Assembly: GCF_945859685.1 (NCBI RefSeq) | Contig: NC_079149.1 | Span: 126,258,065-126,322,064 of the forward strand | DNA from: Eupeodes corollae | Lineage: Eukaryota; Arthropoda; Insecta; Diptera; Syrphidae | DNA length: 64,000 nt | Direction: 5' to 3' | Shown: one piece after another, positions 23,688 to 39,500 of the stretch | Position numbering within the stretch: position 1 is the first letter of the stretch | Layout of the letters: every line of letters starts with the position of its first letter | Program-made: the position numbers and the translations under genes | The notes under the pieces: model-generated | Seen by the model: the letters and a program-made list of their open reading frames with translations, nothing else | Databases searched by the model: none | What the model was told of the DNA's origin: nothing

Positions 23688-24373
23688 GGATAATAACTAC
23701 CAAATTGCTAACTCAGATTAAGCTTAAAATTGTAGGTCTTCTTGATTCTTGGCATTATATTAATTATTTTAAGAGCAAGTTTTGCAGAAACAATTTTATT
23801 AATCGGGAATCGATCGATTGTCAGACAGAAGCTAAAAATCTCCACTATTGGTGGTCTTTATTTTTAGATCCATAGGTATCTCTGTTAATCAAATTTGTCC
23901 TGTGCCGACCTTATATTCAATAATTTTTCTTAAACTTATACCATACTAAAAACAGGTACAAATTAAAAACAAAAACAAAAACCAGGTAGATTTTTATCCA
24001 TGCAAATTCATCCAATCATGAAAAATGACCATTATTAATCTCCACTCTGGAGTCCCTTTTAGACTGTTTTTATATTATGATCCTTTTTATTACACTGAAT
24101 AATATAGTATAAAAAATATATGTATGCACTTATATAATTGAATAAAAAATGCAAATTTATCTTCTTCTTCTTCCTCTGTCCATCAACAACAAAATTTCCA
24201 TAAAATCAAAATGTGCACGTTGTGCCAACCAGCCAGAGTCCCAACATACATACATTACATACATAACATATGTATATACATGCTAAGAATAACATTATGG
24301 TAAGATACAAATAAAAAACTAAAACCCCAACGAAGAATTTCCATTCATTAAATGCAATCACTATCATTAAAAG

Positions 24374-24396
24374 GTTTGTCGCTCAACTCTTTTGAT
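24374..24396 (-). repeat. Dispersed AAAAGAGYTGA-type motif
   Basis: The minus strand reads AATCAAAAGAGTTGAGCGAC followed by AAA. It is opposite in orientation to most copies. Confidence 0.4.
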
Positions 24397-27300
24397 TTTA
24401 GCCACCAAGACAGCACATGGATTTTTTTCCTGCTATTTTGTTTCTTTGGCTAAATAAAAACAAGATATTAAAGTATGGTGTTTTTATTTTTATTTCACTT
24501 CAAATAAGCAGAGATAGACCCCCACGAAACAAGTACCTATACTTTATTCTATTTGCTATCGCTTTGCTCTTAAAGTGCTATAATATATAATAAACTTTAT
24601 AAGAAAATTCACTCTGTGAAGAAAAATTCTTTTCCGGGTTTTTGTATGTTAAAGTGTATATATTAAAGTATGTGCAAGTGCGGTTCTCTGTGTCGGTAGT
24701 GTGGTTTCGAGCATTAATGGGATATGATGAAGAACAAACCCATTAAAAGTTATACCATTATGTGTGAAAATGAATACAAGAAGTCACCTACTCGTAATGT
24801 TTTTATTTTTTTCTGTATTTTAAGACTCATGGGCCGCTGTCGTATGCCGCCGCTTCTTTCGGCCGTGAGACTGGTTTTTTATCGTTAACTGGTATAACAA
24901 CCTGTGCAAAGATGATAACTTGTTAATATATGGATAAATAGATAGATTCTTTTCATAGGTTCTTTATATTTTTTTGGAATTTTCATTTAGCTATGTGTGA
25001 CTTCACTTAGAAGAAGATGATAGAATTTTTGTTAACATTCCAAAATTGTAGGTCATCTTCAGTTAGTTAAAAATAGAAGATAAAAGGCTTAAATTGATGA
25101 ATGATAAATTGAATGTGTTTCAAAAATAAATTGTTTCTATTAATTCTTGTCAATTAGTTCTCATGTTTTTCTGGTAAGGGTTTTTAATCATGGAGATAAT
25201 AATGTGAGCTCAGTTTTGGATAATAATGTGAAATGGTTGTAAGAATAGTGGGTAGAACACTATTTTGTAAATATCTAAATTTATCAAACATTTCTGAATT
25301 AAGAAAACAGGAAAATCTTAGGTCAGCTTATTTTAGTGAAAAAATCGATTCATTTTATGAGATCATATTTTTATGAAAACAAGAAAGATCAACCGTTAAA
25401 CAAAGTGTTAACAAGCTTTAAATGCTGTTTTAATTAAATGAAATATACTGTCATTTGTTATTGTTATTTTATTTAAATGTTATCCTTTTAGATTTAAATG
25501 ATTTTTATAATTTAAATTTATACGACTCCCAATCAAGCTAAACCTTTTATTTTTTACTTCACACTTCCTTTTTTATATGTGTAAGCATTCTTTAGTGTGA
25601 TTCGTACACTTTACGAGTATATCCTTTAAAATACCAATTTATTGGATACGTGTCAGATGATTAAAATGTTAACGACCCTCACTTTTCATTATTTTAAGTT
25701 TTTTTCTTTCTCATCGTCGTGTGTTAAATTAATTACGAATTTATGCAGTAGTTCTTGTCTGTCTGACACTTAACTGTTCGATATGGTTAAAGTGAGAGGA
25801 TATTATGAAGGTACTGACTTAAAAGTTTATATGTATATTGATTGATTATTGTAATTAATCAATTTGTCGTTTTACATGACGAAAGGATTTATGAGCTAAA
25901 AAGAAGCTCAGGAAACATGTTAATCGAGCGCAAAGTTCAATTTATTTATTCTTTATCATGGAACGTACGAACATTTCTTCAGAAATTTCCAGCTCTCAAA
26001 AATTGAGTTTAACGAATTAAATTTTGCGCACTGGAATCCGGTAGAATGTTGCAGCGGAGATTCTGCATAAGTTATCTTTTCTTCATGCAATTTAAAAATA
26101 TAACGCTTTAACACAAAACCTAATGGAATTAGAACCCAATTAAGAATCGGATCGAATGCGAACCGATTCTTTAAACATGCACATCAGGAATTGAAATCAA
26201 TTTGTAAATTCCATGAAATATTTTTTCGTCGTTAACAACAGATAAATATTTGTATACTAAACCATTTGAAATGACTTATTTATGCTCGTTAGCGGTCTTG
26301 TTTGTGACTTTCAAAAATTACATCTTTTTGTATTTTTCAATTTTTCATCCTCTTGAATCCAATCTATAGAAAATAGCAATTCCTTCTTTACAAAAGTATA
26401 AAATAAAAATCGTTACCATTAACTGATCTCAATAATTGTGACTCATGCTCACAGTGGCTAGTTCACTTGAACACCCAACATTGCACATAAAATAAAACCG
26501 GCTACATATAGATATCCGTGATACACATATCTCTGTCGGTTTTTATACATACCTACAAGAGATGGAACAGAATATAGATCCAAAGTCATGAAAGACTTAT
26601 ACAAAAAAAGTTAAGTCGCGGCTTTAAGAAAAAGTTGTTATTTTGAAAGTTATTGAACACTCCATTAAACCTGTCCGATCGGCTATAGGGTGTGTACGTT
26701 CACTTACAATAATGAATACAGCCTCTTATATGGTTTTTTTGTTTATTGTTTTTGTTAAGAAGTTGGAAGTTGCAAACTGTGGAGTGTTGCTTAAGTTTTT
26801 TTAAAGAGTTCTTTCAAGAAGTATTACGTTTCCCAGGTGGTTTGACGGCGAGCTATATATATTTCTGCTTAAATACCCTTCGTGGATTTAATGATTATTA
26901 CAGTTATTATAGTTTATTTTTATTTTTGTAGCTATTAATAGAATTACCAAAGTCGGTTAACCACAAAAGATATTAAGTTTATCCTCCATAAGATTATTTC
27001 AACGAAGGCTTATATCTAGAAAAAAGGATTAAAAATTGAGATTTGCAATTTTAAAAAGATCAAAGGAGGAGAGAAGAGATAAGCTAAGTTGATGGAGAAG
27101 AATATTCCCACACCTCATCCCATGATGTTTAATTGATTAAATCGACATGGAGGATGGTGGATCTCCAGCACTCCTCATTCGTCTTCCGGTTCGCCCTTTT
27201 TTTTAGGTCAAACCTGATGTGTGTCTTATCTTCTTTTTGTTTTTATTTTTAACTTAACTGAACCACATAAAGGTTTTGTAATATACCCAACGTCACTTGA

Positions 27301-29206
27301 GAAACTCTGCGAACCATGAAGCAATCAAGAACAATCTTACCATCATCAACATCGTTAGACGACAGCGCAGCGGCAGCGGCGCGGCCGTGGTGGTGCCGCG
27401 GCTATGATGCCGATGGCTCGACATGAAGTTATACCTTTTGTAACGATTTAAGTTTGTTATGGGAAACCTAGCAAAACCGTTTGTACCTAAGCATAACAAC
27501 ACCAATTTATTTTTGTCTATTAATTACCCAACAATATACTTTGGGTGATAGGAGGATGTTTTCTTTTCTTTTTGTGATTCTAACTGTAAATCGAAGAATA
27601 CCTACAAAAGGAAGAGCCATGAAACCATGATAAAGATGCAAGCTATAGATAATATTTTAATGGTCTTCTTTTTTTTAAAGAGATGACCACTGAGTGATAA
27701 ACTATGGTAGGAATTAAAATGTACTTTAATTTGAACCCTCTGTGATGGAGTTTATGTACATTTATATTGACACCAATAAATGACTAATGAATCTAATGAT
27801 CTAATGTCTTCAGGGGATAGTGACCTTTTCAACAGTAATACAATCAACATCAAAACAAAAACAACAATAAACTGCTTTTTTTTTTCTTCTCACAAGTCTA
27901 GTCGAGCAAAATGTAAGAAGACAGAAAAAATAGTAAAACAAAATATGAAACTGGTTTAGAAGCTTGTTGCTGACGATAATGTTGATGATGGTTGAAAAAA
28001 TAAACTTGCTTTACCCCCACACTCAAGACCTTAAGACTTTTAGCATAACACTGTGTAAAGCAAAAACTTTAACTAGAGGTCTAATGTTTCCAACGTCGTT
28101 CGTCGTCGTCATCGTTATCGTAGTTGGGAGGATAAGGTGGGGTTGAAAGAAGTAGCATTGCACTTTATGCTACGCCTTCGGATATCAATTTTTTCGAATT
28201 AATTTGTATTCTTTTCAATTTTGTTTATCAAAAAAGATCCGGCTTGATATTGTGAGTTTAAATTGCACTTGAAATAAATACACACATCTGTTGTCGTCAT
28301 TTCGAAACATATATTCAAATTTGATAATCAAATTAGAAACAAATAACCCTCCAAGTCAAAAATTTAATTATAATAATGCGCATATTAATTTTTTGTCTTT
28401 AATTCATTTCTAATTGCTTTCATGCGTGTATAATTTTTTGATAGAAGGTGTTAAATAAACATTTGACCTTGGTAAATTGCCCATGAAAAATTGATGTTTT
28501 GTTTTGGTGTTTGTGTATGATATGCATTGTTAGTTTTGATAGATTACAATATCGATCAGATTTATTGTCATTGTTTTGCTTTTGCTGACGGGGTAAGGGG
28601 AGGGAAGTGTTGGCAATAATTTAAAAGACAAATTAATATAATAATCTTGACCTAATATTTTGTATTATATTTGCTTTAGAATGTCTTACGGAAGTGAAGA
28701 CAATCCATCAAAATAACACGGAAAGGTCTATGGAAAAAGAATATATGTATATTTGATTTGTGACGTTTATGACACAAGACAAAATATGTGAATAAGAAAG
28801 ATTGTATGGCGATAAATTATTATTATATTAAATAAAATAAGAACCTAGCAAATTAAACCAATTTATGATTCATTTTTGTATTTCTTTTTTTTTATTATTC
28901 AAAAGTTGATGCTAATTCTTGCAAATTTTACCCAGAATTGTGTGTAGGCAGCTTAAAATGTTACTCTTTTAAGACTTGTGTGCAAGATCTGCCAAAAATT
29001 AGAACATATTTACATTTCATTTTGAATTTAGGGCGAAAGCTGTAGACTGGTTTGATATTTTCGATTTATCAAATAAAGCTGAGATGCGAACTAGTATGGA
29101 CATTTCATTTTTAGTAATGTAAAATATTTAAATCCTATTTGTTCCATTATTATTATTATGTGTTTTTTTTTGTTGAATTTACATTACATAAGAAATAGTA
29201 ACTTTT

Positions 29207-29240
29207 AAACGAAAGAACTGATGTTAAAACTTGTTTTTTT
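29207..29240 (+). repeat. Dispersed AAAAGAGYTGA-type motif
   Basis: Reads AACGAAAGAACTGATGTTAA then AACTTG and a T run. A weaker relative (AAAGCTGAGATGCGAACT) lies about 130 bp upstream near 29077. Confidence 0.4.
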
Positions 29241-30416
29241 TTTGGCAAAAATGGACGAGTTGAAGAATAAGAAGTTTCTTTCTTGTAAGGTCCTTTACTG
29301 ACCTTAATCGTGTTACCAGTAAAATAGGAGGTTGAAAAAAAAGACACCTTACTGTTCATGTCATTGCATTTTGTAACATGTACAAAGTCAATAAAATATT
29401 CAAGGTCAATTTAAACACAAACTTCTCACTAAATATTAATTTAGTATATTAATAAAAAGTCAAACAACAAAATCTTAAGGGAATTTTGGAACTTGTTTGT
29501 TTTATTTGTCTCATAAATTGTATGCATTTGAGTTTTGTCAACTTTAATAATTCCATATTTTTATTGTTTATTCATTAAAATAAAATTTCACCTTGAACAG
29601 ATGTGTTTTGAATATTTTGCAAGGTCATTACTTGTTTCATATTTTGGCATTTATTTTATTTGTATATATTCATTTATTATACACAAATAAATAAAAATAC
29701 ATAAACCTTATTAGAATAAAATTAAAACTTGAAATACCCCTTAGGTTGATTGTTTTTTAAAAATTAAAACAAACTTGAACAATGATATCATCGTTTTTTA
29801 TTTATTTCTTTTCTTATTTTTATTGATTGAGTCATTTATGTAGGTCTTTAGGTTATTTTTTATTAAAAAAGAACATAGAACAAATTATTTATAATTCTTT
29901 TCTGTATAAACAATTCTATTTTGTTTGCTTTTGTTAAACATTAACTTCAACTGACATTTCTAGATTCTATATTGAAATTAAAGCTGTTTTAACACACAAA
30001 ACAAAAGTGATCTCATCTAACAGAATGACCTAAATCTTATCTTCAGTGAACGGACATTGATGGATATGCAAATATAAAAAAGCAAATGAACAGTTAACCA
30101 TTAATAAGGTTCGAAGATTGAAACACAATATATACAAATAATAATTGAAATTGATAGATATATATATTTGAGATTGAAATTATCAGAGAAAGATAAATGT
30201 TCCTTTTTTATAAATGTATTTCTTTTTAAAAGAAGAGAAATATTAATCAACTTTATTTTGTCTTTCAGATAATAAATTAATTTATTCATTTTTTTTAATA
30301 TTAAATCGGTCAAAGTTCAATGGACTCCTCACTGAAAGAGATACCAACAAACAATCGAATATATCTTTATACCAGAAGAATAAAAAGAAGTGTTAAGAAT
30401 TTGTATATTGTGTTAG

Positions 30417-30442
30417 ACAAAAGAGTTGGGTTTAAAACTTTG
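30417..30442 (+). repeat. Dispersed AAAAGAGYTGA-type motif
   Basis: Reads ACAAAAGAGTTGGGTTTAAA followed by ACTTTG. The left half is close to consensus. Confidence 0.35.
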
Positions 30443-30500
30443 TATATTTGAATTTTTCGCATCCTTTTGTTATTTGGTGTTGAGTTTTGAGATTTTATAC

Positions 30501-33500
30501 TTTGTTGAGAAGAATGTCTATTAAAGATTAATCTGCAATAATGATATTCCTGAACTGTCTGTTTTAGAAAAAAATGAAAAATGGATTAAACGTGTGTAAA
30601 CTAGTTCTTCTGTTTTCAGAACTTGTAGAATTCTAATAAACCTGCTGAGAAAAACATACTTAGTTAATTTTTTTCTTTCTTGCAAACTATCATTTACTTC
30701 CTTTTTAAAATTGAATTTAATATTTCCTGCAACCATAGATCATGATATGAGTTTCTTGTTAACAAGTTAATTCAAAAATTTCTCCATTTCAATGACATAA
30801 CACCTAATAGTTTGTTTAGGTATATATGTCTCCACATGCCTATACCCTCTTTATAAAAAGAATTAAACTCAATTTCCAGGCAAAACCACTCTTCGTTTAT
30901 GTTGTTTTTCCATTTTCAGCAACCAACAACTTTTTTTTTACGATGTAGAGTGAATGGTATTTAGCTCTTATGAAAAAGAAGTAACACTTTTCAATCTTTT
31001 ATTGAAAAATAAAAATAATATAAAACGAGTCATAAACACCATCAGCACCATTGCATCGTCATCGTCAACATTATCATAACTTGAAATGCAATACCACCTT
31101 GTCGAGCCATATTTGGAATTTCCATTTGACATCCTTGCAACTGACTGACGGGATTGATCTTAAGATTATTATCACCATCGATCGGTCCACAACTTCACTG
31201 ATCTAAGTGAAGTGTAACGATCATGAGACTAGCCTAGCCATATGTGATTTGTGTGTGAAATCATATCCATGGCCATCTAGAAACAGCAAATTTAGTATAT
31301 CCAATGGAAATGCTAAAATTACAGTTGCACTTTAATCAAAATGGAATTGAATCAATATTGAATAAGTCTATGGTCAACAATTTTGCTCTTTTTTCAAACC
31401 TCCCCCAATCTCTACTAAATGGATACTTCAGTGTGTGACTGTCACACGACCATATACTTCTTTTTAGGTGGGTTGGTTTGGTTAAGTTAAGTTAAGTTGA
31501 AGTAGTGAAAGCTGTTAAATTGAGTTTCGAACCATTTACAGAATTTAAGAGTAGGCGAAATTGAGTGTTGTTTTTGGAAACTTGTCAAGCTAGATGATGA
31601 TGAAAAAGAAATGTATGCTTGTGAAAAACCATCATTAAATGTATGTATGTTTTTTTTTTCTTGCTGTGTTTTCATTTCTTCCTGGAAGTTGTGTTGTGTC
31701 ATGAAATATTAATTTATTGAATTAAAACAACGTGGGTTGTAGGTTACTTAAAAAAGAAACACTGTTTCCGGTTGAAAAACATGGATTTTTCATATATATT
31801 CCGTGTGTCTTATGTCTTATGTGAATTTAAAGACTTTAAGCTTATAATCATTTCATATTAAAACCAACACCACCAATAAGAGATAATAATATTATTAACA
31901 TATGTTTGGTGTGCTAAAAGGAGTGGCACATAAAATGTAAGGGTGCGGAATGGTTTTGATTTTGTTTTTTGTTAAGTGAATTAAATTCATAAAAATACTG
32001 TGTCGAATTATGATTGAATTGTTTTGCAAAATAAATCATTACTCGCATTTTGTTTGTTGCTTTTTGAAAGATATGACATAAGACGCTTATAACTTTTGGA
32101 GGCCTCTTATGTTGGTATATTATTTTGATCTTGGCTCAAAGATGATTTGCATTTTCACAAGAAGATTTAAGTAATTGAAAAAAATTGCATCAAGGTTCAC
32201 CAAAGCGAGGTAATCTCGATGGTACATGTGTTTTCTTTGATTGTTAAATTCAAGGAATTTAAATTAGTGACTTTATAATCATAAATCATTCCAGATACAG
32301 GAAATAAGTAAATATAAGTACTTCATGATGTTTGTATAATTAGTTGAACATGCATTTTCTTTTGTGATTTATTAAACAAAAATATTAGTTTATTTAGAAA
32401 GAAAGTAACCTTATAGCCATATTTTATAAATGTGGAATTAGCAAAATATAACCATTGTTGGTTGATTTTTTTAACATTTCTTTGGTAAAGAAAAACAATT
32501 AATGTATTTAAATTTTGCCAATAGCATAGACAAATTTGTATTTTGTTTCAGTTTTTTTAATTGAACTATATATTTTGAATGTATTTTAATTCTTCTAATT
32601 TTTTATTTTATTTAACTCTATTTAATTTTTTTCTGAAGACGAAAAACATTAAAAATAATGATCAATTAGTTCGAACCCGGATATAAAATTTCTTCCATCT
32701 AGATTCGTAATGGTCAGAAAAGAAATAAAATCTAATATTATATCCATATCATCCTCCCACATAAATCAAAATTAAAATTAACTTTTAAAAATTTTACAGT
32801 TTAAGAAAGAACAATAAAAAAACAACAATGAACATATGTATGTGATGATCATCATCTAACTATATATTGCTTTGTCTTCTTCTTCTATCAAGAAAAACAA
32901 ATTAAATCATACTACGTGTGCATTTGGCCATAACGAATTCTCAATTAAGTAACCTCAAATTATTATTTGTTTAACTAGTAATTTTTCTTTTTTACTTGAT
33001 CTTTTTATAACTAGCTAAATACAAGTATAGGTTGTAATTTATATAGATAGAAAAAATACATAGAGTAAATCCTCTGCTAACCTAAGGTAATTGCTATATT
33101 AATGAATTTTCAATATTATTTTATTGAATTTTTGCATAAATGTCTGTTTGATATTTATACGACCTTGCATAAAAGTGATGATGATATGTTCTTGGCAAAG
33201 TAATATTAAATAAATACGTATACAAATATTTTTATAAGAAAAAACCTCAAAGTCGATCGTTGTTTAATTAATCCAGTGAGTAAGCTTCTTTTCGTTTTTT
33301 ATTGTTGCTGCTTTAATAGGTTTAGCGCAAAAGAACTCTAATTGCTAAATGAAATGCCTTTAAATGGTCATAAAATAACAAAATAGAATATCCAAGAAGA
33401 CCTTTGAGGTGTATTTTTAATTCAATTATAATGATAATTAATAAATTATGAATATTATGAAGAACAAAACAAAAATAACTTACCTATATTATTATGAATA

Positions 33501-36500
33501 TCATTTCTCCCAGGAAATCTTATTTGATGATTCAGTGTGATTTTGTTTCTAATTTTTTCTCGAAACGAATAAAATACACAAAAATATTTTTAAATTTTTG
33601 TATCCGGTTGTTGTTTATTTATTTTTTTTTTCTATAAATTTGGCAGTGTTGATTGATATGATATTTTTTCTAAACACTTTCTCACGTTAATTCGATTGAA
33701 TTTTTTTTATTTTTTATCTTTCCAATAAATATATCTATTTTTTCTTTACTATTTGAATCACGAATTTGATATTTTTTTATTTTTAATAAATTAATCTCAA
33801 TTGTTTGAACAAAAATTATAATTCATCATATTTTTTTATCCACAAACTGAAAATAAATAATAAGAATAAAAAAATCACAATATTTTATTTGATAACAATT
33901 TTTTTTTCTGATTTTGTTAATATTTTTGTTGTTGTTGATTTTTATATGAAGATTAGAGATAGTGAAAATAATGCTGAGGATACATTTGATGATCACTTCT
34001 GTTTGTCTATTTTGTTGTAAAGTTTCCATTTTTTGAAGATTTTGCAACACCAAATCGATTTAATTCCATAGAAACGAAAGAGTTGAGGCACGAACTCTAT
34101 TTTAAAAATATTTTTCCCCATCGAAAAGTGGTCGTTTTCTTAACACTTCAAGTTGATAACGCATAAAGAACTTCATTTTATAAAAGGCTATAAATAAATA
34201 AAATTTACTGTTCGACTCCGAGTGGAGCTGCCGTTAAGTTTCCGGTCTCGTCTGTTTTCTTTTTTTTATATAAATAGCTAATTCTCATTATGTTTTGCTG
34301 CTAAAGAGATAACTCTGTCACACCGCCTAGCATAACTCGTCGATATCGTACACTTTAATTACAAATTAAATTACCGTCTTTTAATAGTTTTATTCTTTTT
34401 AAATTGCCTGCAGGGTTTTGTTTTGTTTATTGTATAATTCTTTTTCATTTTACAATTTTACACAAAAGAGCTTTAATCTTATTGTGTTCAACTCTGTAAG
34501 AATATCAAAATCGATTTAAGAACAGAAAACACCACTCTTCATCTACCATCCTATCCCTATTTTATTGATGATGGTGGTAGAGTAGGTAGTAGCGAGCGGT
34601 GGTGGTGGATACCAAGACGATAAAGTGGCGACGACTACGACGACGGCAACGTCAGTGACGATGGCGGCAATGGTATGAATTCTAGCTGATACAGATTGAA
34701 TGTGGTATGAAAAATTGCAATAATTGCACTGGAATTCCAATGAAATTATTTCAATTCAACGGAAAATTACGAATCCGTGGTCTGACATAAAGAAGGTACC
34801 TCTACATACATAACCTAACCTTAGCTTTAGCAGCTTAGCTCTATGATGATGTTGTTTGATGCGAATGGAACTACGATTGCAACTTGAGTTGAAAATGGTT
34901 GGTTTTGGATGTTGCTGTATATTTTGTGTTTTGAGTGGCTCATGATGTTTAAAGTAGGGTTGGTTATGTGCTTGAACATATTCTAGCCAATTTAATATAG
35001 TTAAGAATTTTACTCTTGGTTCTCTCTTGTTCATCAGATGTGCCGATGTGTGGTGCTACTGATGGGTAATCATTTTGAGTTTTTTTTATTCTTTCCTCTA
35101 CTTTGATGTTATTAAAGAATAATGTTGGTTGTAGAGAAACAAAGAGAAATAAGTTCGCAGTGTTTATGAAAGGATATGAAATAAAATGAAAATTGAAAGA
35201 CAAAAATAAAAATTGTTCAAGTCCTGTGGAAATCATAATTGCTAAAGAGGAAGGATGTTTAAAATATAACAACCAACCAGAGGAGCCTTAAAACCTATTT
35301 TCATTTTATCACGCCTCTGTAGTTGAGTGTGATGATTATTTTATAGCAATGTGATAAAAGGAAATTGGAAATGAAAAACAAATTAATTTAAACTGCTTTA
35401 AATTGCAATCTTCAAAACTATTCAGAATAAACGTTAAGGCAAGGAGTTATTTTTTTTAAATAAATTATTTTTTCAAAGAACTTGTTTGTATTTTTATGAA
35501 TATAAATAAAAGTTGTCTTTCAAAAAAATATCTGATCAACTTATTTCTGGGAAAAAATTGTATTTAATTGTATGAAAATCAATTTTTCGTTTTAAAAAAG
35601 AATTTTTTAAATCAAACAGAATGAACTAAAATTTTGAATTATAAATTTTTCTCTTCTTGTTCTTTAAAAAACTAAATTTTTTTCCACAGAATAGAAAAAT
35701 AAAATTAAGAAAAACGAAATCTGTTTTGTTTAAACTTAATTGTTGTGAAATTTTAAAAATACCTTATCTCATTTTTTTTCAGATTTAGAATTCCTAGGTG
35801 TGAATTTTGTGTTGCAATATATAAACATACATCTAACAAGTAAGAATCAAAAATTTAGGAAAAAGATATTTTCCCGATATTTTTAAATTATACATCAGGT
35901 AAAACATTTGAGTTGCTTAACTAACAAATATGATTAAATGGAAAATTTGTTATTCATGTAATCTGAATTATTATATTATATTTTATTTTATATAAAATTG
36001 TTTCAATTTTTTTTTTTTTTTTAATTTTCCTTGGATTGTTTTAAATTCAAAAAAAGTTGGAAAAAATGAAGAAAAATATAAATCAGTATTAAAAAAAAAA
36101 ATTTGTGAAATTCAAAAAATACTTTGTAGTTGTTTTAATTTTGTATAGCTATAGAATTTATTTAATTTGCTTACATTTAAATATTTATTTCCTTTGTAGA
36201 AAAATAAATAGAAGAAAAAGGCGTATGATATTTGGACCCATATTTGTGGTGAATACTTTTGAAATGTAAAAGGCAAAATCTTGAAAGAAGAAAAAAAAAA
36301 TGTTTTCTTGAGTTTTGTACAAAATTTTCGCAGTTGAAATATTTTAAGTTTTGTCGATTTTTTTTTTAATTTAAATATTTTGAAAAATGTGTCTCTTTAA
36401 TTAGTTGTTTTATTAAATTTTATTTTATTTTATTTCGTTTTTGTTTCCCCCAGTTCTAAAAATTCAAACCTTCAAAAGGCACGATTTTTAGAATCAAGTC

Positions 36501-39500
36501 AAGGGGATTAAAAATAAGTTTCTTTGATATACAAGGAATATTAATTTCCAAAACATTTTCAAAAGAAGACATTCAGTTAAATTATTTAAGATTAAAACTA
36601 ATTAAGCACTTCTAAGACTGGTTGTCCTTATTTTTGTTTTCCTTTTCTATAAATTATTTTATTTTTGTTTCCAAAACATGGATTGAATATTCAAGCCTTT
36701 TAAATGTTTTCCAAAAAAATATTGAATATTCCAATAATAAAAATTCGTCAGAAAGTTCTAAAAATCATTTTTATATAGTTAAAAAAGTTGAAGTGTAAAT
36801 CATATACAAAAAGAAAATTATATTTAATCTAAGTCCAATTTATAAAATCAATGGCTGAGTTATTTTTAAGGCTCTAATCTTAAGAACTAGCTTAACAATA
36901 AAAAAGAGTGATGGATTTTATTTTACTATTTTAGTTCTATATAAAATTGAATATTTATAATTGTAAGGTACTTGAAACCTAATTGTATATGTTCAATTCA
37001 CTTTCGATGCTTACGGAAATATATTGCTACAAGATGGAGTTAACTTTGTTAAAATTACATTCTAAATATTTTTTTACAAAAGCGAAATAAAAATGAAGGA
37101 ATTTTTAGACTTTTAAAATTTGCATCTTAAAAAATTTCACAAATGACTTTAATTATTTTCGAATATTTATTATAAATAATTTATTCTTTGAAAAAATACG
37201 GAGTAAAATATATTGTCTTGGTGGACAAATTCTTACGAACAAATTCTTTTCTATTTTTTATTTTTATTAATTTCAAAAATAAAATTAGAAAAGCAAAAAG
37301 ACTTAATCTTGTTATTTTAAACTAGAAAAACTAATGAAAATATTTTGTAGTTTTGTTGAATTTTACACCAAAAATAATTTAAAAAATTTTTAAAGGAAAG
37401 ATCAAATTTTAATTTTTCAGAATTATTGTAGAAACAAATTAGATTATTACTCGAAAAAATTGTATCTCAATTTCTTTTTAATATAAAAGCAATAATTCAA
37501 ATAATTGAAAAATAATGAAATTTATGGCAATAAAAAAAACATTAAAATATTAAAACTTATTTTATTCCAATTTTATAATAGATAAATAAAAAAATAAATC
37601 TCCACTTTAAACAAATTAAATTAAATTCTTCTAATTCCGAAAATTTTAAATTTATTGAACTGAATTGAGCATGTAACAATTTCTAAATATTCTTAAATAT
37701 CTATTTTGAAATTTACTACCATATATTTTAATTCTAGTTTGATTTTTAACTCAAAACTGCATTTATAAAAATTATTTTATTAAAGCTTGTCTACCTTCCA
37801 TTTCTTTGCTTTAAAATGCTCCTTACATTCAAACAAAATGTATGTTGCCTCTAGGACTTAAATGAGTTAAATTCATTGTAATTCTTTCCCATTTTTCAAA
37901 TCAACCTAATTGTATCATAACATTCATTTAATTGCATACTATTTGCCTGCCTTCGCAATAAATCTCAATCAGTTCGCTCAATAAAATACAATTATTAAGA
38001 AGTCAACTTTATACCTTTCCAAGAGAATCCAAAGAAAAATAAGAAATATAAAAACAAAATAAACTACACGCGCACAAGCATTTTATCTTCAATAAAATAT
38101 CAACGAAGAAAAATAAAAACCTAGGCTAGTCTTTAATCCACAATCTTAAGCCAGAGCAGAAGAATTGCACAATAATCCAAGAGACTATACAAGAAACTTA
38201 AAGTTAAAAAAAAGTTAAGAAACCTAAACACGAACAACTGAATTACAATGGATACAAAAATAAAATAAAACTACAAATTTAAAATATTTGTAGAGGCGTG
38301 TAAAGCTGATATTCTGAATAAGAGAAAAAATATCTTGTATATGTTCGATTTTTGCTAAATATAGACTTGGCTTTATGAACCGGATATGCGAATTAGCTGG
38401 TTGTGTAGCTAAATTCCATCTTACAGTTGGGGCGGCATAATTTTCGATTTCTTTTGTATGTAATCCACTTTTATACATCTGTTTGAATAAATCCTTGAAA
38501 ATGCGTTGCATGGATGAAAAATTCCAAAAATTTCACAAAATATCACTTAATCCAAGTGGGAAATTTCACAATTTATATTTTTTTAAATTTTATTTAACAC
38601 AAAATTGTATTTTTTTAACATTTTTTAATTCAATTAAAACTGAAGTGATCATCATGAAGTAATCCTTTTTTTGCATTTTTATTATTTTTGTATTTTAATG
38701 ATGCAGGTGCAGAGACAGAGAGAGAGTATGTTTGGTTAGCAAAAAAGATTTTTTATTTTATTAAATTTTTAAGCACAGATATGAATTTTTATTTATTTTT
38801 AAGAATAAAAAGCATTTTTTATTTTTTAATTATTTTTTAGCGAAAACAGCGCACGAAAAATGCTTCTGTTAAAAAAATATTTAATTTTATTTTGTTAATC
38901 ACACAAAACGACACAGTTATGATAATTCAAGCAAAAGGAAGAAAATTATAAAATTCAGCATGAAGTATGAAATTTTATTTTTGTATTAAATCCGAACAAG
39001 AAAATAATGTTAAGCAAGATCCGAAGTCGACTCACCATTTATCATGGCTAAAATGCCACAGAAATACGGATCGCGAATTTCTTTCTCGTTTGCGTTGTAT
39101 CTTTTCTATTTCATCTATTGCCACGATTTTTTTTTATTATTTTGCTGTTTCTTGTTTTATATATAAAAATACAATTTTCTTCTTTTATTCCCAACGAACG
39201 AACGAACGACAGAAAAAAGAAGTCAACAAGAAATAGAAGTACAAATAAAAAATAATAAAACAACACACGAACAAGAAGAAGACGAAGAAGTATAATGGTA
39301 AACCGATGGTATAAAACTCTTTCGCGATTCTGTGGTATGGTATGTTATGTCTTAGAGGATATCTTTCTAAGGTATAATGTAATTCCTTTCCTTTGTCTAT
39401 GTACTGGTTTTTAAGTCCACAAATACATATATGTAGAGAGGAAAGGAAAAAATCAAATAAGATAGATTATCTACACGGCACTCTATAAACTAAGCACTTG

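Larger units (their letters stand above)
23690..30500. other. Non-coding AT-rich DNA
   Basis: No gene is supported. Dispersed motif copies are at 24374-24396 (minus), 29207-29240 and 30417-30442. A GC-rich spot at 27350-27425 (a CGGCAGCGGCGCGGCCGTGG core) lies inside an unremarkable 70-codon frame. A 7-bp-stem inverted repeat (GAATCGG / CCGATTC) lies near 26144-26170. Confidence 0.5.

Noticed and set aside
27350..27425. GC-rich spot suggesting a CpG promoter
   Set aside because: It is under 80 bp, consists mainly of GGC/GCG short repeats, and has no promoter elements around it.
32665..32690. GTTCGAACCC resembling a tRNA B box
   Set aside because: Flanking bases do not form a T-arm stem, and no A box or cloverleaf can be fitted around it.
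38224..38511. 95-codon minus-strand frame
   Set aside because: The N-terminal half looks mildly protein-like, but the remainder is AT-driven, and nothing supports a gene.
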